Source: Methylophaga sp. (GTDB lineage Bacteria > Pseudomonadota > Gammaproteobacteria > Nitrosococcales > Methylophagaceae). Taken from it: a stretch of 64,000 nt of DNA. The stretch is taken from contig NZ_JAUSCC010000025.1 of the NCBI RefSeq assembly GCF_030651745.1, forward strand, positions 1-64,000, given 5' to 3'. Made by a program: the position numbers and the translations under genes. Below, one piece after another: positions 18,813 through 28,428 of this stretch (its first letter is position 1; every line of letters begins with the position of its first letter). The notes under the pieces were generated by a model, which saw nothing but the letters and a program-made list of their open reading frames with translations, was not told the origin of the DNA and made no database searches.

Positions 18813-19808
18813 TCAGATTCCTTCTGCTGTTGCCAGTTCATAACAATCTTCCGTCGGCGCTTGGCTGGCGGCCCATTGATTGAATACCTGTTGCAATTTA
18901 TGTTTGATAGTAAATTCTCGTTGGTCCTGATCATCGAGTAACTTGAATATCGGGACTGCTTGTGTGGTCTGTTGGGTCATTGACAGTTTCATGCAGTGGT
19001 ATTGAATTTTGGTGTAACCGGTCACCAGTGATTCGATCTGATCACACCAGTATTCAAATTCATCTGCATCCAGAGATAGGGCTTCCCAGAAATATGCAAA
19101 AGCATGCTCATAGGCATATTTGCGTATGGCCATTACTGGAATTTCCCTGAGTGCCTCGCTGAGTCGAATCAAGGGAAAATCTGAGTCATAAAGATGTTTT
19201 TCAACAATCCGCCGCAGGGCATCGGTAAACGGGTTTTGTTGTAGCTTGAGGCACTGTGCAAAATAGGCCTTAACGGTATCAATCTCTGTATGGCGAATAT
19301 TGACTGTATCGAAATAAAAGCCACCGGCCACACTGGGTTGGTTAATCGCATTGAGAATACGATCTTTAGCTAAAGGACCTTCCCAGCGAAAATCCGGATC
19401 ATGCATAAACCACATATCCGGATCATCGGTGGTTTCCAGCATCACGTAATGAGGGAACGGATTCTGGTTAAATTTGTTTTCCCGTTCGGGCAACTGGTAC
19501 ATATCCAGCATGACCATCACATGGCGGTCAGCGGGTTTGTTTTCCAATAAAGTCAGCAAGGTCTGGATATTGTCATGCTTGCTTTGCTGCGGCTGATACC
19601 AGGGAGTGATATCAATGCCGTAGAGCAATCGATACCAGGTGCGGAAAAATTCATGTTGTGTATGTTCCGAATGATAGGAAAGCTGCTGTTGTGGATTCAC
19701 ACTGAAATCAGCATCCCATACCCCAAAATAAAATGGACGGTGATCGACGCCGGGTGTTTTTTTGATGACTTCACAGACACAGCTGACAAAACAATGCACT
19801 TTAATCAT
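18813..19808 (-). CDS. asbE: Petrobactin synthesis protein AsbE
   Basis: This 331-residue protein corresponds in size and position to AsbE, which condenses the carrier-bound 3,4-dihydroxybenzoyl group with spermidine during petrobactin assembly. The start at 19808 has a good AGGAG site and overlaps the asbD 3' end by 8 bp; a longer frame to 19889 lies inside asbD. Recognisable features are FYFGVWDADF (about 24-33) and several HDPDF/WEGP segments. Assignment rests mainly on operon order and length. Confidence 0.85.
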   Translation of the reverse strand: MIKVHCFVSCVCEVIKKTPGVDHRPFYFGVWDADFSVNPQQQLSYHSEHTQHEFFRTWYRLLYGIDITPWYQPQQSKHDNIQTLLTLLENKPADRHVMVMLDMYQLPERENKFNQNPFPHYVMLETTDDPDMWFMHDPDFRWEGPLAKDRILNAINQPSVAGGFYFDTVNIRHTEIDTVKAYFAQCLKLQQNPFTDALRRIVEKHLYDSDFPLIRLSEALREIPVMAIRKYAYEHAFAYFWEALSLDADEFEYWCDQIESLVTGYTKIQYHCMKLSMTQQTTQAVPIFKLLDDQDQREFTIKHKLQQVFNQWAASQAPTEDCYELATAEGI

Positions 19809-20067
19809 GTGCTGGCTCCTGTTGTAGTTTGAGCAACAGATCCGCCAGACTGGCGACACTTTCAAACGCCTCGCCAGATAAGGCCTCATCTGGAATGAGA
19901 TAGCCTTTTTCCAGTTCGAGACTTAACAGCAATTGTAAAAACAGCACCGAATCCAGATAGAGATCCTGATTTAACCGTGCTGATGGATGAAAGTTCTCAA
20001 CGTGAGGTAGCCGCATGCTGTTAACCATAATCTGGCGTATATCTTCAATTACGTCTTCATGGTTCAT
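19801..20067 (-). CDS. asbD: Aryl carrier protein AsbD
   Basis: This 88-residue acyl-carrier-like protein has the phosphopantetheine attachment motif LYLDSV with S40. It would hold 3,4-dihydroxybenzoate as a thioester after loading by AsbC. It overlaps asbC by four bases (ATGA) and asbE by 8 bp, so the three proteins are probably translationally coupled. It must be activated by a phosphopantetheinyl transferase; only acpS is present in the window. Confidence 0.9.
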   Translation of the reverse strand: MNHEDVIEDIRQIMVNSMRLPHVENFHPSARLNQDLYLDSVLFLQLLLSLELEKGYLIPDEALSGEAFESVASLADLLLKLQQEPAHD

Positions 20068-21329
20068 GCCCGTAATAACTCCTTATCTTGTTCGGTTTTT
20101 ATTTCGGTGAGTTCACGTCGATTGATTTTGCCATTCGCTAGTTTGGGGATTTGTGTTACTTGTTCAATTTCCAGTGGTATTTGATAAGGAGAAAGCTCAG
20201 TGGCACACCAATCACGTAATGCTCTGATGTTGATAGTGGAATCGGCTGTAAATTTCAGGCACACGCGTTCACCGGCAAACGTATCAGCACGTTTGTAGAC
20301 AACGGCTTCATTAATGTCTGGATACTGCAGCAGTACGCTTTCCACTTCCTGCGGGTAAACATTGATCCCTGCCACATTAATCGTGTCATCAAGTCGTGCA
20401 ACGAAATGCAGGTTTCCTTGTGAATCCAGATATCCCAAGTCCCGGGTAAAAATATCCTTATGTACAGTTTTAACGATGATTTCTTCCGGCTGCTGTGCAT
20501 TTGAGCCGGCCTTGAGCTGAAAATGCGTCAGGGGTTTACCCATATCTGTCACCGATTGGCAGTTACTGGTCAGTGAAATACAGCCAGCTTCCGAACAACC
20601 ATATTGCTGGAATAAATATTGGGTACGTGCCCCAATGGTCTTGAATTGAGTAACCGACATCATTGAACCTGAGGTCATCACCGCGTGAAAGCTTTGTGAT
20701 GGCGGCATCAGTTTGGCTAATACATCCAGCATGGTTGGAGAGGAATACAACAGACTATTGCTAACTTGCTGCAGTTTTTTTAAAACATATTTGGGATTGA
20801 GCTCGGTCAGAATAATCGGTTGTTGACCACGTTTGAAACTGGCTAATACGCCGCATAACAAGCCATATGAATGGGTTACCGGGCAGCAGACAATCACATT
20901 CATCTGCTGAGCGTCCCGCAAAGCAATATTGTAATGCTGTAATTCTTGATTGATATCCGACCAACTGCGTTCGATACACTTCGGGGCACCTGTCGTTCCT
21001 GAGCTGAATTGCACCAGCCCTGGAGTGACCGAACCACTGCTATTCTCCAATACCTCTATCTGCTCAAGATGTTGATAAACAAGCAGATGGCTATCAGCCT
21101 GAATCGCTGTACGACGGGCGGCAGCGATGGGTAAAGTGGCCGGTAATGGTACTACCGAACCTCCACGTTCCTTGAGATACAGTACCAGTGCAATCCACTG
21201 TGCCGTATCCTGCAAACACACAGCCAGTCGATGTCCACGGCAATCTCGAATCAGTGGAATAGCATCAAACTGGCGGTAATAATGGCCAAATTGGTTGTTG
21301 TCATAAAAATCGTCATTGATATACATCAT
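20064..21329 (-). CDS. asbC: 3,4-dihydroxybenzoate-AMP ligase AsbC
   Basis: This 421-residue member of the ANL adenylating family carries the A3 core motif FSSGTTGAPK (108-117), a later YGCSEAG motif, the RLDDTINVAG hinge region and the catalytic lysine K401 in ANGKINR. It would activate 3,4-dihydroxybenzoate and load it on AsbD. It is shorter than stand-alone ligases such as EntE, as AsbC is. It overlaps asbB by 17 bp. Confidence 0.9.
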   Translation of the reverse strand: MMYINDDFYDNNQFGHYYRQFDAIPLIRDCRGHRLAVCLQDTAQWIALVLYLKERGGSVVPLPATLPIAAARRTAIQADSHLLVYQHLEQIEVLENSSGSVTPGLVQFSSGTTGAPKCIERSWSDINQELQHYNIALRDAQQMNVIVCCPVTHSYGLLCGVLASFKRGQQPIILTELNPKYVLKKLQQVSNSLLYSSPTMLDVLAKLMPPSQSFHAVMTSGSMMSVTQFKTIGARTQYLFQQYGCSEAGCISLTSNCQSVTDMGKPLTHFQLKAGSNAQQPEEIIVKTVHKDIFTRDLGYLDSQGNLHFVARLDDTINVAGINVYPQEVESVLLQYPDINEAVVYKRADTFAGERVCLKFTADSTINIRALRDWCATELSPYQIPLEIEQVTQIPKLANGKINRRELTEIKTEQDKELLRA

Positions 21330-23076
21330 GAATTACAGACTCTGTTGTCGTTTCAGAAGAATAAAAAGGGTTGTTGATCAGATGATGTGATTCTGCTGTG
21401 GAATGCAGATGTAATTTACGGGTCAGCAGCGACTCAGTGTTGATGGTCTTTTGTTCAAGATTCAGCCTTGCCAACCGTGTCGGATCGGTATTCTGATCAA
21501 GATGGTAATGTTTGATTTCGGTTTGCAGCATTTGCCAAAAGCGGATTTCGTCAAACTGATAATGCTGAAGCAACAGGTTCGCTAGCTCTGCAAGGTTGAA
21601 GACAAACAATGTATCCACAAACAGCTCACGTAAGGCTTCAACGTTTTCCATCCAGTAATATTGATTTGGTTCAGCTTGCTGATAGCAGTCATCCAACGAG
21701 GTGAAATCAGGCGCCCATTCAGGATTTCGCAAAAAATCATCCACATATTCAATGCTTTCATGGAAATCACGGGCCGCAATTCTGGTCGGCCAGCCGTTTT
21801 GATGTAGCAGAATAAGATTCTGGGCATGCGCTTCAATAGCAATCCCATGCTGAATCAACAGATGCCAAACTGGTAATACGCTGGTTTTGAATAGTTGTCT
21901 TAACCAGCGTTGCAGACCATATTGTTGAATCCAGTCATCAATAAATGGCCGACCATCGGCTTCATTGACCAGAAGGGCTGTAAAAGGTACGGCGGCTTCG
22001 CCAGTATGCAAATGTGTTAATACATTGTCTCGCCAGATGGCGGCCACTTGCCCTTGCAGTTCAGCTTTATCTGTCACCAGTAGCATACCGGCATATTCCT
22101 GCAGGATAAGCAGTGGCTGTATTTGATTTAAATAGTCATCCTGTTCGACTATGTGTTGCAGCCAAACTGAAATAACTGGAGCAGTGCATACCGCATGTGG
22201 CTCCAAAGTTCTTAAGGAAGAGGTATTGACCATGTTCAGTGGCAATTTTAGATGTGCTGCTTTAGCCGACTCGACAGGTATAAGTGTTCTCACGGACTGG
22301 CTGGCACGATAAAGTGGGCCAGCTGCTCCAAGATAGATCAGCTGACCTTTTTCCAGTAATGATTCGAGCATGGTGTGTTGTAAGGTTTTCCACTGCCATG
22401 GATGAATTGGCATCAGAGCATGCTGCGTTGGATCTCCGCCAAGTAGTACCAATCGTCCACACAATAGTTGCCAATCTCTGACACCGATTTCCTGTTGCCA
22501 GAACTTATCTTCGTTCACCGGAAAATTACTTTTCAGACAATCACGTCTTACTGCTAGCCAATGCACCTGAAAGGATTGACCGGCTTCCGGCCCAAATTGC
22601 TGGTGATCCTCCAGTGTAAATCCACTACGTGCTCTGAAACAGGGATGATAGGGATGGCCTTCAGTAATGGCTTGTTCGAGATCGTTGAAAGATAAATAAC
22701 GACGGTTTAAGGGAGTAAGCAGATTTTGCTGGTTCCACGCAGAGAGTTTGATGGTTTGCCGCAGTTCGTGGGTCAGTCGTGTTATCGCAAGCCCACTGGC
22801 TGGAAGTTGTTGAAGCAGAAGTTCGAGACTAATTGCACTGTTTGATAATGAGTCAGCGGTAATATGAATACGATCAAACCCACCGAGACAGCCTTTAAGC
22901 TTGAAAGATTTTGAAGCTATCTGCAGCTCGATAATCAGCTGATCAGTAATGCCATCTGCCGATTTTCGACACGTTAATAAACCTTCAAACAGCATGGCTT
23001 CCAACAGCTGGCGTGTCACTCGAAGCTCACTGTCTTGCAGGACTTCAGGCGGAGATTGATAACAAACGGTCGGCAT
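21313..23076 (-). CDS. asbB: NIS siderophore synthetase AsbB
   Basis: This 587-residue IucA/IucC-family synthetase has the nucleotide-binding motif GHPYHPCFRARSG (140-152), a HPWQW segment and the C-terminal FhuF-like ferric reductase domain. In petrobactin synthesis AsbB joins the second spermidine arm to citrate. It overlaps asbA by 32 bp, so both synthetases should be made together. Confidence 0.92.
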   Translation of the reverse strand: MPTVCYQSPPEVLQDSELRVTRQLLEAMLFEGLLTCRKSADGITDQLIIELQIASKSFKLKGCLGGFDRIHITADSLSNSAISLELLLQQLPASGLAITRLTHELRQTIKLSAWNQQNLLTPLNRRYLSFNDLEQAITEGHPYHPCFRARSGFTLEDHQQFGPEAGQSFQVHWLAVRRDCLKSNFPVNEDKFWQQEIGVRDWQLLCGRLVLLGGDPTQHALMPIHPWQWKTLQHTMLESLLEKGQLIYLGAAGPLYRASQSVRTLIPVESAKAAHLKLPLNMVNTSSLRTLEPHAVCTAPVISVWLQHIVEQDDYLNQIQPLLILQEYAGMLLVTDKAELQGQVAAIWRDNVLTHLHTGEAAVPFTALLVNEADGRPFIDDWIQQYGLQRWLRQLFKTSVLPVWHLLIQHGIAIEAHAQNLILLHQNGWPTRIAARDFHESIEYVDDFLRNPEWAPDFTSLDDCYQQAEPNQYYWMENVEALRELFVDTLFVFNLAELANLLLQHYQFDEIRFWQMLQTEIKHYHLDQNTDPTRLARLNLEQKTINTESLLTRKLHLHSTAESHHLINNPFYSSETTTESVIHDVYQ

Positions 23077-24865
23077 CTTTAACAGATTGAGTAGTGGTAA
23101 AAAAAGGATTGTTAATAGTGATGTAGACGGCTTGTTCTTTATCCGCGGTCAGTTCATCCACATCATGAACCCGGGTCAGTAAGTTGGCCTTACATGGCAG
23201 CATCGTCGAGCTTAACAGGCGCTCGATAAGTCGGTAACCCGCTTTATGAAAGTGTTGTTGCAGTGAAAGCAATTTATGACGGCTTAGATCCACCAGACAG
23301 TCTTCACTCAACAAACCATCAGCACCAAAGCGGTGAATAACAGCTGCTAATTGATTGAGAAACAGGTAATAGCCAAATCGATCGGCAATCGTGGATTCCG
23401 GATAAAACAGTTCGTCACATTGAGCTATTTCAGCTGACAGGTTTAGCAGGGAAGGGCGATAAACTTCGTTTAAATAAAATCCCTGATTATCCCGATAAAA
23501 ATACCGGCATGGATAACCGGAAGACACATCCAGCAGACTGTTCTGCTGATGGGCTTCCAGCGCAATACCATGTTTTTCATATAAATTTAATAAGGGCTCA
23601 ATCGCACAACGCCAATAATGAGAAAACCAGTCCTGACTGACTTCTTTTATCGAACGCCCCTCACTTAATGCGAGGCCTTCTATCAAACTACGCAAACGGG
23701 AAGGACGATTTGTTAGCGGTTCCTGCAACAAGGCCGCCAGACAGTGGATGCCGTTATCCTGACCCGTCATAAAGGGATTTTCTCTAAACACCACCTCAAA
23801 TCCGGAGAGTGGCATATCAGGAATATTAAGCGAGATATAAGCCGGATCATTGATCAGTTGAAAGTGTGGGAATTCGTCGCTGAATCCAGTGTTTTGAATC
23901 AATTTGGCAACCATCACACCAGCTTTTAATTCGTGGGTCTGGTTTACTCGTAATGAATTGGTAATTTTGACCGGGATGGAGAATTTGGCCATCCATTTGC
24001 AATCGGGGTTATAAAGGGTTCGGACCGAAGAGGTTGGCGTAAAATGAAGCCCGGCTGGTCCCAGTTCACGAATAATCCCTGTCGCAAAAGCTTGCTGTAT
24101 CGCGGGTTGATGCTGTAACCAATATGCTTGCAGGGGATGCAGAGGAATCAGTCTTTCATGCGATTTAGCAGCAAAACGGGTTTTATCGGCCCCGAGCATG
24201 TTATGAATGATTTGTTGTGATGAGTCCTGATCCAGCGAAAATTCATCAACGTATTGTTGATCGACAGCGTAATAGATCAACTGAAACTGACCTTTCAGTT
24301 CCGGGCTATAGATGGATTGCTGCCAGTTATGGATACCTTGCCGACTTTTGGGAGTGGGATGATGCCAGTGTCCGAATAGCAGCGATTGTTCGGAGGCGAT
24401 GAAATGATCTTTATTGAGTAATGGATCATTCCAGCGTTCGCTTATATAGCGTGACATCTGCTGATAGCTATCAATTAGTCGGTAGAGTAATTCAGTTTCC
24501 TGTTGGCAAGGCTGATCGATATGATTCTGCCATTGCAGATTAAAGATATGCCTTACCAGCATGATTAATACATTTAATGGGCTGATCGGAGCCCACTGAT
24601 TATGTGATGATTGCTGGATCCAGCAGGTTCCAAACTGATGATGGCCGGTGAGTGACGAATAGGTAACATCAATGGCCACGGTTACCGGCGGACAGCTAAT
24701 GGCGAGTTCTACAACCTGGGTTCCATGCACGAGACCGTGCATATTGTGTTGTTGTTGCCAGTGTTTGCCGTTATGCCAGTTTCCTGAGTCAACTTCACTG
24801 AGGTAACAATTAACAAAAGCTTTATAGGTGGCAGATTCTGCAATGAGAGGGGCAGATAGATTCAT
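23045..24865 (-). CDS. asbA: NIS siderophore synthetase AsbA
   Basis: This 606-residue IucA/IucC-family enzyme is the first gene of the operon. AsbA condenses citrate with spermidine. The ATP-binding motif appears as GHWHHPTPKSRQG (165-177), with HPLQ at 243-246 and KFSIPVKITNSLR further on. Upstream, on the same strand, lie a Fur box (24937-24955) and an 18-bp element shared with the TonB receptor promoter. Confidence 0.92.
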   Translation of the reverse strand: MNLSAPLIAESATYKAFVNCYLSEVDSGNWHNGKHWQQQHNMHGLVHGTQVVELAISCPPVTVAIDVTYSSLTGHHQFGTCWIQQSSHNQWAPISPLNVLIMLVRHIFNLQWQNHIDQPCQQETELLYRLIDSYQQMSRYISERWNDPLLNKDHFIASEQSLLFGHWHHPTPKSRQGIHNWQQSIYSPELKGQFQLIYYAVDQQYVDEFSLDQDSSQQIIHNMLGADKTRFAAKSHERLIPLHPLQAYWLQHQPAIQQAFATGIIRELGPAGLHFTPTSSVRTLYNPDCKWMAKFSIPVKITNSLRVNQTHELKAGVMVAKLIQNTGFSDEFPHFQLINDPAYISLNIPDMPLSGFEVVFRENPFMTGQDNGIHCLAALLQEPLTNRPSRLRSLIEGLALSEGRSIKEVSQDWFSHYWRCAIEPLLNLYEKHGIALEAHQQNSLLDVSSGYPCRYFYRDNQGFYLNEVYRPSLLNLSAEIAQCDELFYPESTIADRFGYYLFLNQLAAVIHRFGADGLLSEDCLVDLSRHKLLSLQQHFHKAGYRLIERLLSSTMLPCKANLLTRVHDVDELTADKEQAVYITINNPFFTTTQSVKDADRLLSISA

Positions 24866-24936
24866 AAAACAATGTCCTGGAAACCTGAAGGTTTCGTATG
24901 CTTGTTTGCGGAGTGAATGTTTTACTATCTAAATGC

Positions 24937-24955
24937 AAATGAGTATTATTATCAA
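24937..24955 (-). promoter_or_regulatory. Fur box of the asb operon
   Basis: On the minus strand ATTGATAATAATACTCATT matches the Fur inverted-repeat consensus with a few mismatches. It overlaps a possible -35 TTGATA and lies 72 bp ahead of asbA. Confidence 0.7.
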
Positions 24956-24957
24956 TA

Positions 24958-24975
24958 AAATTTACAATTGTTACA
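24958..24975 (-). promoter_or_regulatory. 18-bp element shared with the TonB receptor promoter
   Basis: The minus strand reads TGTAACAATTGTAAATTT, identical to 15538-15555. It directly abuts the Fur box on the upstream side of the presumed -35, where an activator of the OmpR family would bind. Confidence 0.55.
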
Positions 24976-24987
24976 TTTTGAGCGGGT

Positions 24988-26343
24988 TCAGCTGCTTCTC
25001 TTAATAACTTTGCTGGGTGAAAAATGCCAGCAGAGCATCAATGCCAGAATAAAAGTCAGTGCTTCTGCCAGCGGCAAGGCGATAAGAAATTGTTTGTCGG
25101 GCAGCCATACAGAGAGCAGCAGCAATAAACTGACAGGCAAGATTAACCCCCGTGACAAAGCGACGCACATGGATGGCAATGGTTTTTGCATGGCCGTCAA
25201 ATAGACTGATAAGGTGACATTTAGTCCATTTACTGCAAACAAGGGCCAAACTAATTGAATAAATTCAGCGGAGAGCTGTTGGCTTTCCAATGCACCTTCT
25301 TGTAAGAACAATTGGATCAACCACTGCGGATAAAGCAATAAAATGCTCACTAAAAACATTGAGATCACAAATACTGTGGCTAGGGAAATCGTGACAAAAT
25401 CGCGGATCCGCCGCGCATTGCCTGCACCGTGGTTTTGACTGATTAACAAATGCAACGCGTCTGCAATGCCGTAATAGATCATCAGGCTGATGAAAATCAG
25501 GTAATTAATCACGGCAAATGCTGCTAAACCACTGACCCCTTGATAGATGATTAGCAACCAGTTCAGCAATAAAATAACCATGCCACCAGAAAGTTCGTTA
25601 ACAAATTCTGATAGGCCGTTATAAGCAACTCTGCTGACTTCTGACCAGTTTCCAGGTCGTAAAATTAGCATTAAGCGCCGTTGTTTATTGAGAAAATAAG
25701 TTAAGAGGATCAGCATCTGGACAAGCTGGGCGATCAATGTGGCCCACGCTGCGCCGCTTAAGCCCATCTCCAGTCCAATAATGAACAGTGCATCGAGCCC
25801 GATATTGATGAACGCACCAGCAATCAGAGCTGCTGTGCCCAATTTCTGACAGTTATCCAGCCGGATAAAGTAATAAAGCACCATACTGGTTATCTGAATA
25901 ACCAGCACCACACAAATAATATGAAAGTAAGGTAATACCAGAATTATTAATTCTTCTGGCGCACCGAGCAGCGCTAAGATCTGTTGATCCAGCGTTAATG
26001 AAATGCCCATAAACAACAGACCAACGATGAAAATGCTTATCAGACATTTACTGAAAACCGCAGAAGCGGCTTTGGTTTTATTTTGTCCGAGATAGCTTCC
26101 CGCCCGCACAGCACCACCAATTGACAACATCAGCGCTATGGCAAAAACCAGGGTAAAAAACGGAATCAATAAGGTAATCGCGGCCAGGCCTTCTGAACTG
26201 ACAAATTGGCCGATAAAAATTCCGTCCACAATGCTGGCGGTTGTGATGGCCAGTAAACCCAGAATGGATGGGATAGCAAAGCGTAGAAAGGTGGAAATAA
26301 TCGGACCGGTGAGGACGTCATTGTCGATTTGGCTAGCCTGCAT
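24988..26343 (-). CDS. MATE family efflux transporter (putative siderophore exporter)
   Basis: This 451-residue integral membrane protein has twelve predicted hydrophobic helices and MATE hallmarks near the N-terminus (SILGLLAITTASIVDGIFIG, then GGAVRAGSYLGQNK). It lies just upstream of asbA on the same strand and has its own Fur-box-like promoter. Export of petrobactin is inferred from context; B. anthracis uses the RND-type ApeX instead, so this would be a different solution. Confidence 0.85.
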   Translation of the reverse strand: MQASQIDNDVLTGPIISTFLRFAIPSILGLLAITTASIVDGIFIGQFVSSEGLAAITLLIPFFTLVFAIALMLSIGGAVRAGSYLGQNKTKAASAVFSKCLISIFIVGLLFMGISLTLDQQILALLGAPEELIILVLPYFHIICVVLVIQITSMVLYYFIRLDNCQKLGTAALIAGAFINIGLDALFIIGLEMGLSGAAWATLIAQLVQMLILLTYFLNKQRRLMLILRPGNWSEVSRVAYNGLSEFVNELSGGMVILLLNWLLIIYQGVSGLAAFAVINYLIFISLMIYYGIADALHLLISQNHGAGNARRIRDFVTISLATVFVISMFLVSILLLYPQWLIQLFLQEGALESQQLSAEFIQLVWPLFAVNGLNVTLSVYLTAMQKPLPSMCVALSRGLILPVSLLLLLSVWLPDKQFLIALPLAEALTFILALMLCWHFSPSKVIKRSS

Positions 26344-26382
26344 GGAATTTCCGTTGTTAAAGATGAAATGCTTGAAAATGAT

Positions 26383-26405
26383 TAATGCTAATGATTCTTA
26401 TTAAT
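26383..26405 (-). promoter_or_regulatory. Fur box of the MATE exporter gene
   Basis: On the minus strand the segment AATAAGAATCATTAGCATTA resembles the classical Fur site AATGAGAATCATTATCATT. It lies about 40-60 bp ahead of the ATG at 26343. Confidence 0.65.
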
Positions 26406-26475
26406 TAAGCAATGTTTATACAGTGAACTTTCCGGACCAGTACCACAGATCAATTCAGTATCACAGTATTTATTA

Positions 26476-26504
26476 TCGTTATAACTCAGTTAAGTGCGTA
26501 TAAT
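26476..26504 (+). promoter_or_regulatory. Possible promoter of the lepA operon
   Basis: A perfect TATAAT lies at 26499-26504 with a weak -35 (TCGTTA) 17 nt upstream. It would leave a leader of about 110 nt before lepA. Confidence 0.4.
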
Positions 26505-26619
26505 ACCGGGTCATTTGCACGATGCGTGATTCGCGTTGGCAACACATTCTAAATCATGGAGCTGAACACATCTTGCCACACCCTATTTCTACCTCCGCTA
26601 CGTTCATAATCGCTACTCA

Positions 26620-28416
26620 ATGAAAAATATTAGAAACTTCTCAATCATTGCTCATATTGACCACGGTAAATCCACCATTGCAGATAGATTTATTCAAATC
26701 TGTGGCGGCCTGAGTGAACGTGAAATGTCTCAACAGGTTCTGGATTCGATGGATATCGAAAAAGAGCGGGGCATTACCATCAAGGCGCAAAGTGTCTCTC
26801 TTGATTACACTGCGAAAGATGGCGAAACCTATCATCTCAACTTTATCGATACGCCTGGCCACGTTGACTTTTCCTATGAAGTTTCCCGTTCGCTAGCGGC
26901 TTGTGAAGGCGCATTGCTGGTGGTTGATGCTGCGCAAGGTGTTGAAGCACAAAGTGTTGCTAACTGTTATACCGCTATTGATCTCGGTCTGGAAGTATTA
27001 CCGGTGTTAAACAAAATTGATTTACCTGCAGCAGAGCCGGATCGGGTTGCTCAGGAAATTGAAGATATTATCGGTGTTGATGCTCTCGATGCGGTTCGCT
27101 GCAGTGCCAAGACCGGCATCGGTATTGATGAAGTTTTAGAAGAGCTGGTTGCCCGTATTCCACCACCCAAAGGTGATCCGGAAGGCCCGCTGCAGGCACT
27201 GATTATTGATTCCTGGTTTGACAGTTATGTCGGGGTTATCTCTCTGGTTCGGATCAAACAGGGCAGACTGAAAAATCGCGACAAAATCAAAGTCATGTCT
27301 ACCGGACAGGAATATCAAGTTGATGAAGTGGGTGTGTTTACTCCCAAACGCAGCAAACGTCCCGCACTGAACTGCGGTGAAGTTGGCTATGTTATTTCCG
27401 GTGTTAAAGAAATTGATGGTGCGCCGGTGGGTGATACCTTAACCACCGCTCAACATGGCGCAACCGAAATGTTACCGGGCTTTAAATCGGTTACACCACA
27501 GGTGTATGCCGGTGTGTTCCCGGTCAGCAGTGATGATTACGATGCGTTTCGTGAAGCATTGGGCAAATTGCGCTTAAACGATTCTTCATTGTTTTTTGAA
27601 CCGGAAAATTCACAGGCATTAGGCTTTGGTTTCCGTTGTGGTTTCCTCGGCTTGCTGCATATGGAAATCATTCAGGAACGACTCGAACGTGAATACGATC
27701 TGGATCTGATCACCACAGCACCAACCGTAGTATTTGAAGTAGTCACCAAAAAAGGTGATGTGATTAAGATTGAAAATCCGGCCTCATTACCGGATGCCGG
27801 CTCAGTTGAAGAAATTCGTGAGCCTATCGTTATTGCCGATATGCTGGTGCCGCAGGATTATCTTGGTGCGGTTATTACCCTGTGTATCGAAAAGCGCGGT
27901 GTACAGAAATCCATGCAGTATATGGGCAAGCAAGTTGCCCTGAGTTATGAATTGCCAATGAATGAAGTGGTCATTGATTTCTTTGATCGCATCAAATCGG
28001 TCAGTCGCGGTTATGCGTCACTGGATTATCACTTTATTCGTTTCGAAGCGGCTCCTTTGGTTAAGCTTGATGTGTTAATCAATGGTGAAAAAGTCGATGC
28101 GTTATCAATGATTGTGCATAAAGACCAAAGCGTGTCGCGTGGCCGTCAATTAGTTGAAAAAATGCAGGAATTGATCCCACGTCAAATGTTTGATGTGGCC
28201 ATTCAGGCAGCCATTGGTGGGCATATTATTGCGCGCTCAACGGTCAAAGCAATGCGTAAAAATGTGTTAGCAAAATGTTACGGGGGCGACGTTTCTCGCA
28301 AACGTAAATTGCTAGAAAAACAAAAAGCCGGTAAAAAACGTATGAAATCCATCGGCAAAGTGGATGTGCCGCAGGAAGCCTTCTTGGCGGTTTTGCAGTT
28401 ATCCAAGAAATCATAA
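26620..28416 (+). CDS. lepA: Elongation factor 4 (LepA)
   Basis: This translational GTPase of 598 residues acts on stalled or mispositioned ribosomes and in 30S maturation. G1 is AHIDHGKST (11-19), with RGITI, DTPGH and NKID following, and the LepA-specific C-terminal domain is basic ([16 protein letters not shown]). It begins the lepA-lepB-DUF4845-rnc-era-recO-pdxJ-acpS run, a classic gammaproteobacterial order. Confidence 0.97.
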   Translation: MKNIRNFSIIAHIDHGKSTIADRFIQICGGLSEREMSQQVLDSMDIEKERGITIKAQSVSLDYTAKDGETYHLNFIDTPGHVDFSYEVSRSLAACEGALLVVDAAQGVEAQSVANCYTAIDLGLEVLPVLNKIDLPAAEPDRVAQEIEDIIGVDALDAVRCSAKTGIGIDEVLEELVARIPPPKGDPEGPLQALIIDSWFDSYVGVISLVRIKQGRLKNRDKIKVMSTGQEYQVDEVGVFTPKRSKRPALNCGEVGYVISGVKEIDGAPVGDTLTTAQHGATEMLPGFKSVTPQVYAGVFPVSSDDYDAFREALGKLRLNDSSLFFEPENSQALGFGFRCGFLGLLHMEIIQERLEREYDLDLITTAPTVVFEVVTKKGDVIKIENPASLPDAGSVEEIREPIVIADMLVPQDYLGAVITLCIEKRGVQKSMQYMGKQVALSYELPMNEVVIDFFDRIKSVSRGYASLDYHFIRFEAAPLVKLDVLINGEKVDALSMIVHKDQSVSRGRQLVEKMQELIPRQMFDVAIQAAIGGHIIARSTVKAMRKNVLAKCYGGDVSRKRKLLEKQKAGKKRMKSIGKVDVPQEAFLAVLQLSKKS

Positions 28417-28428
28417 AAGGAGCGTCAA

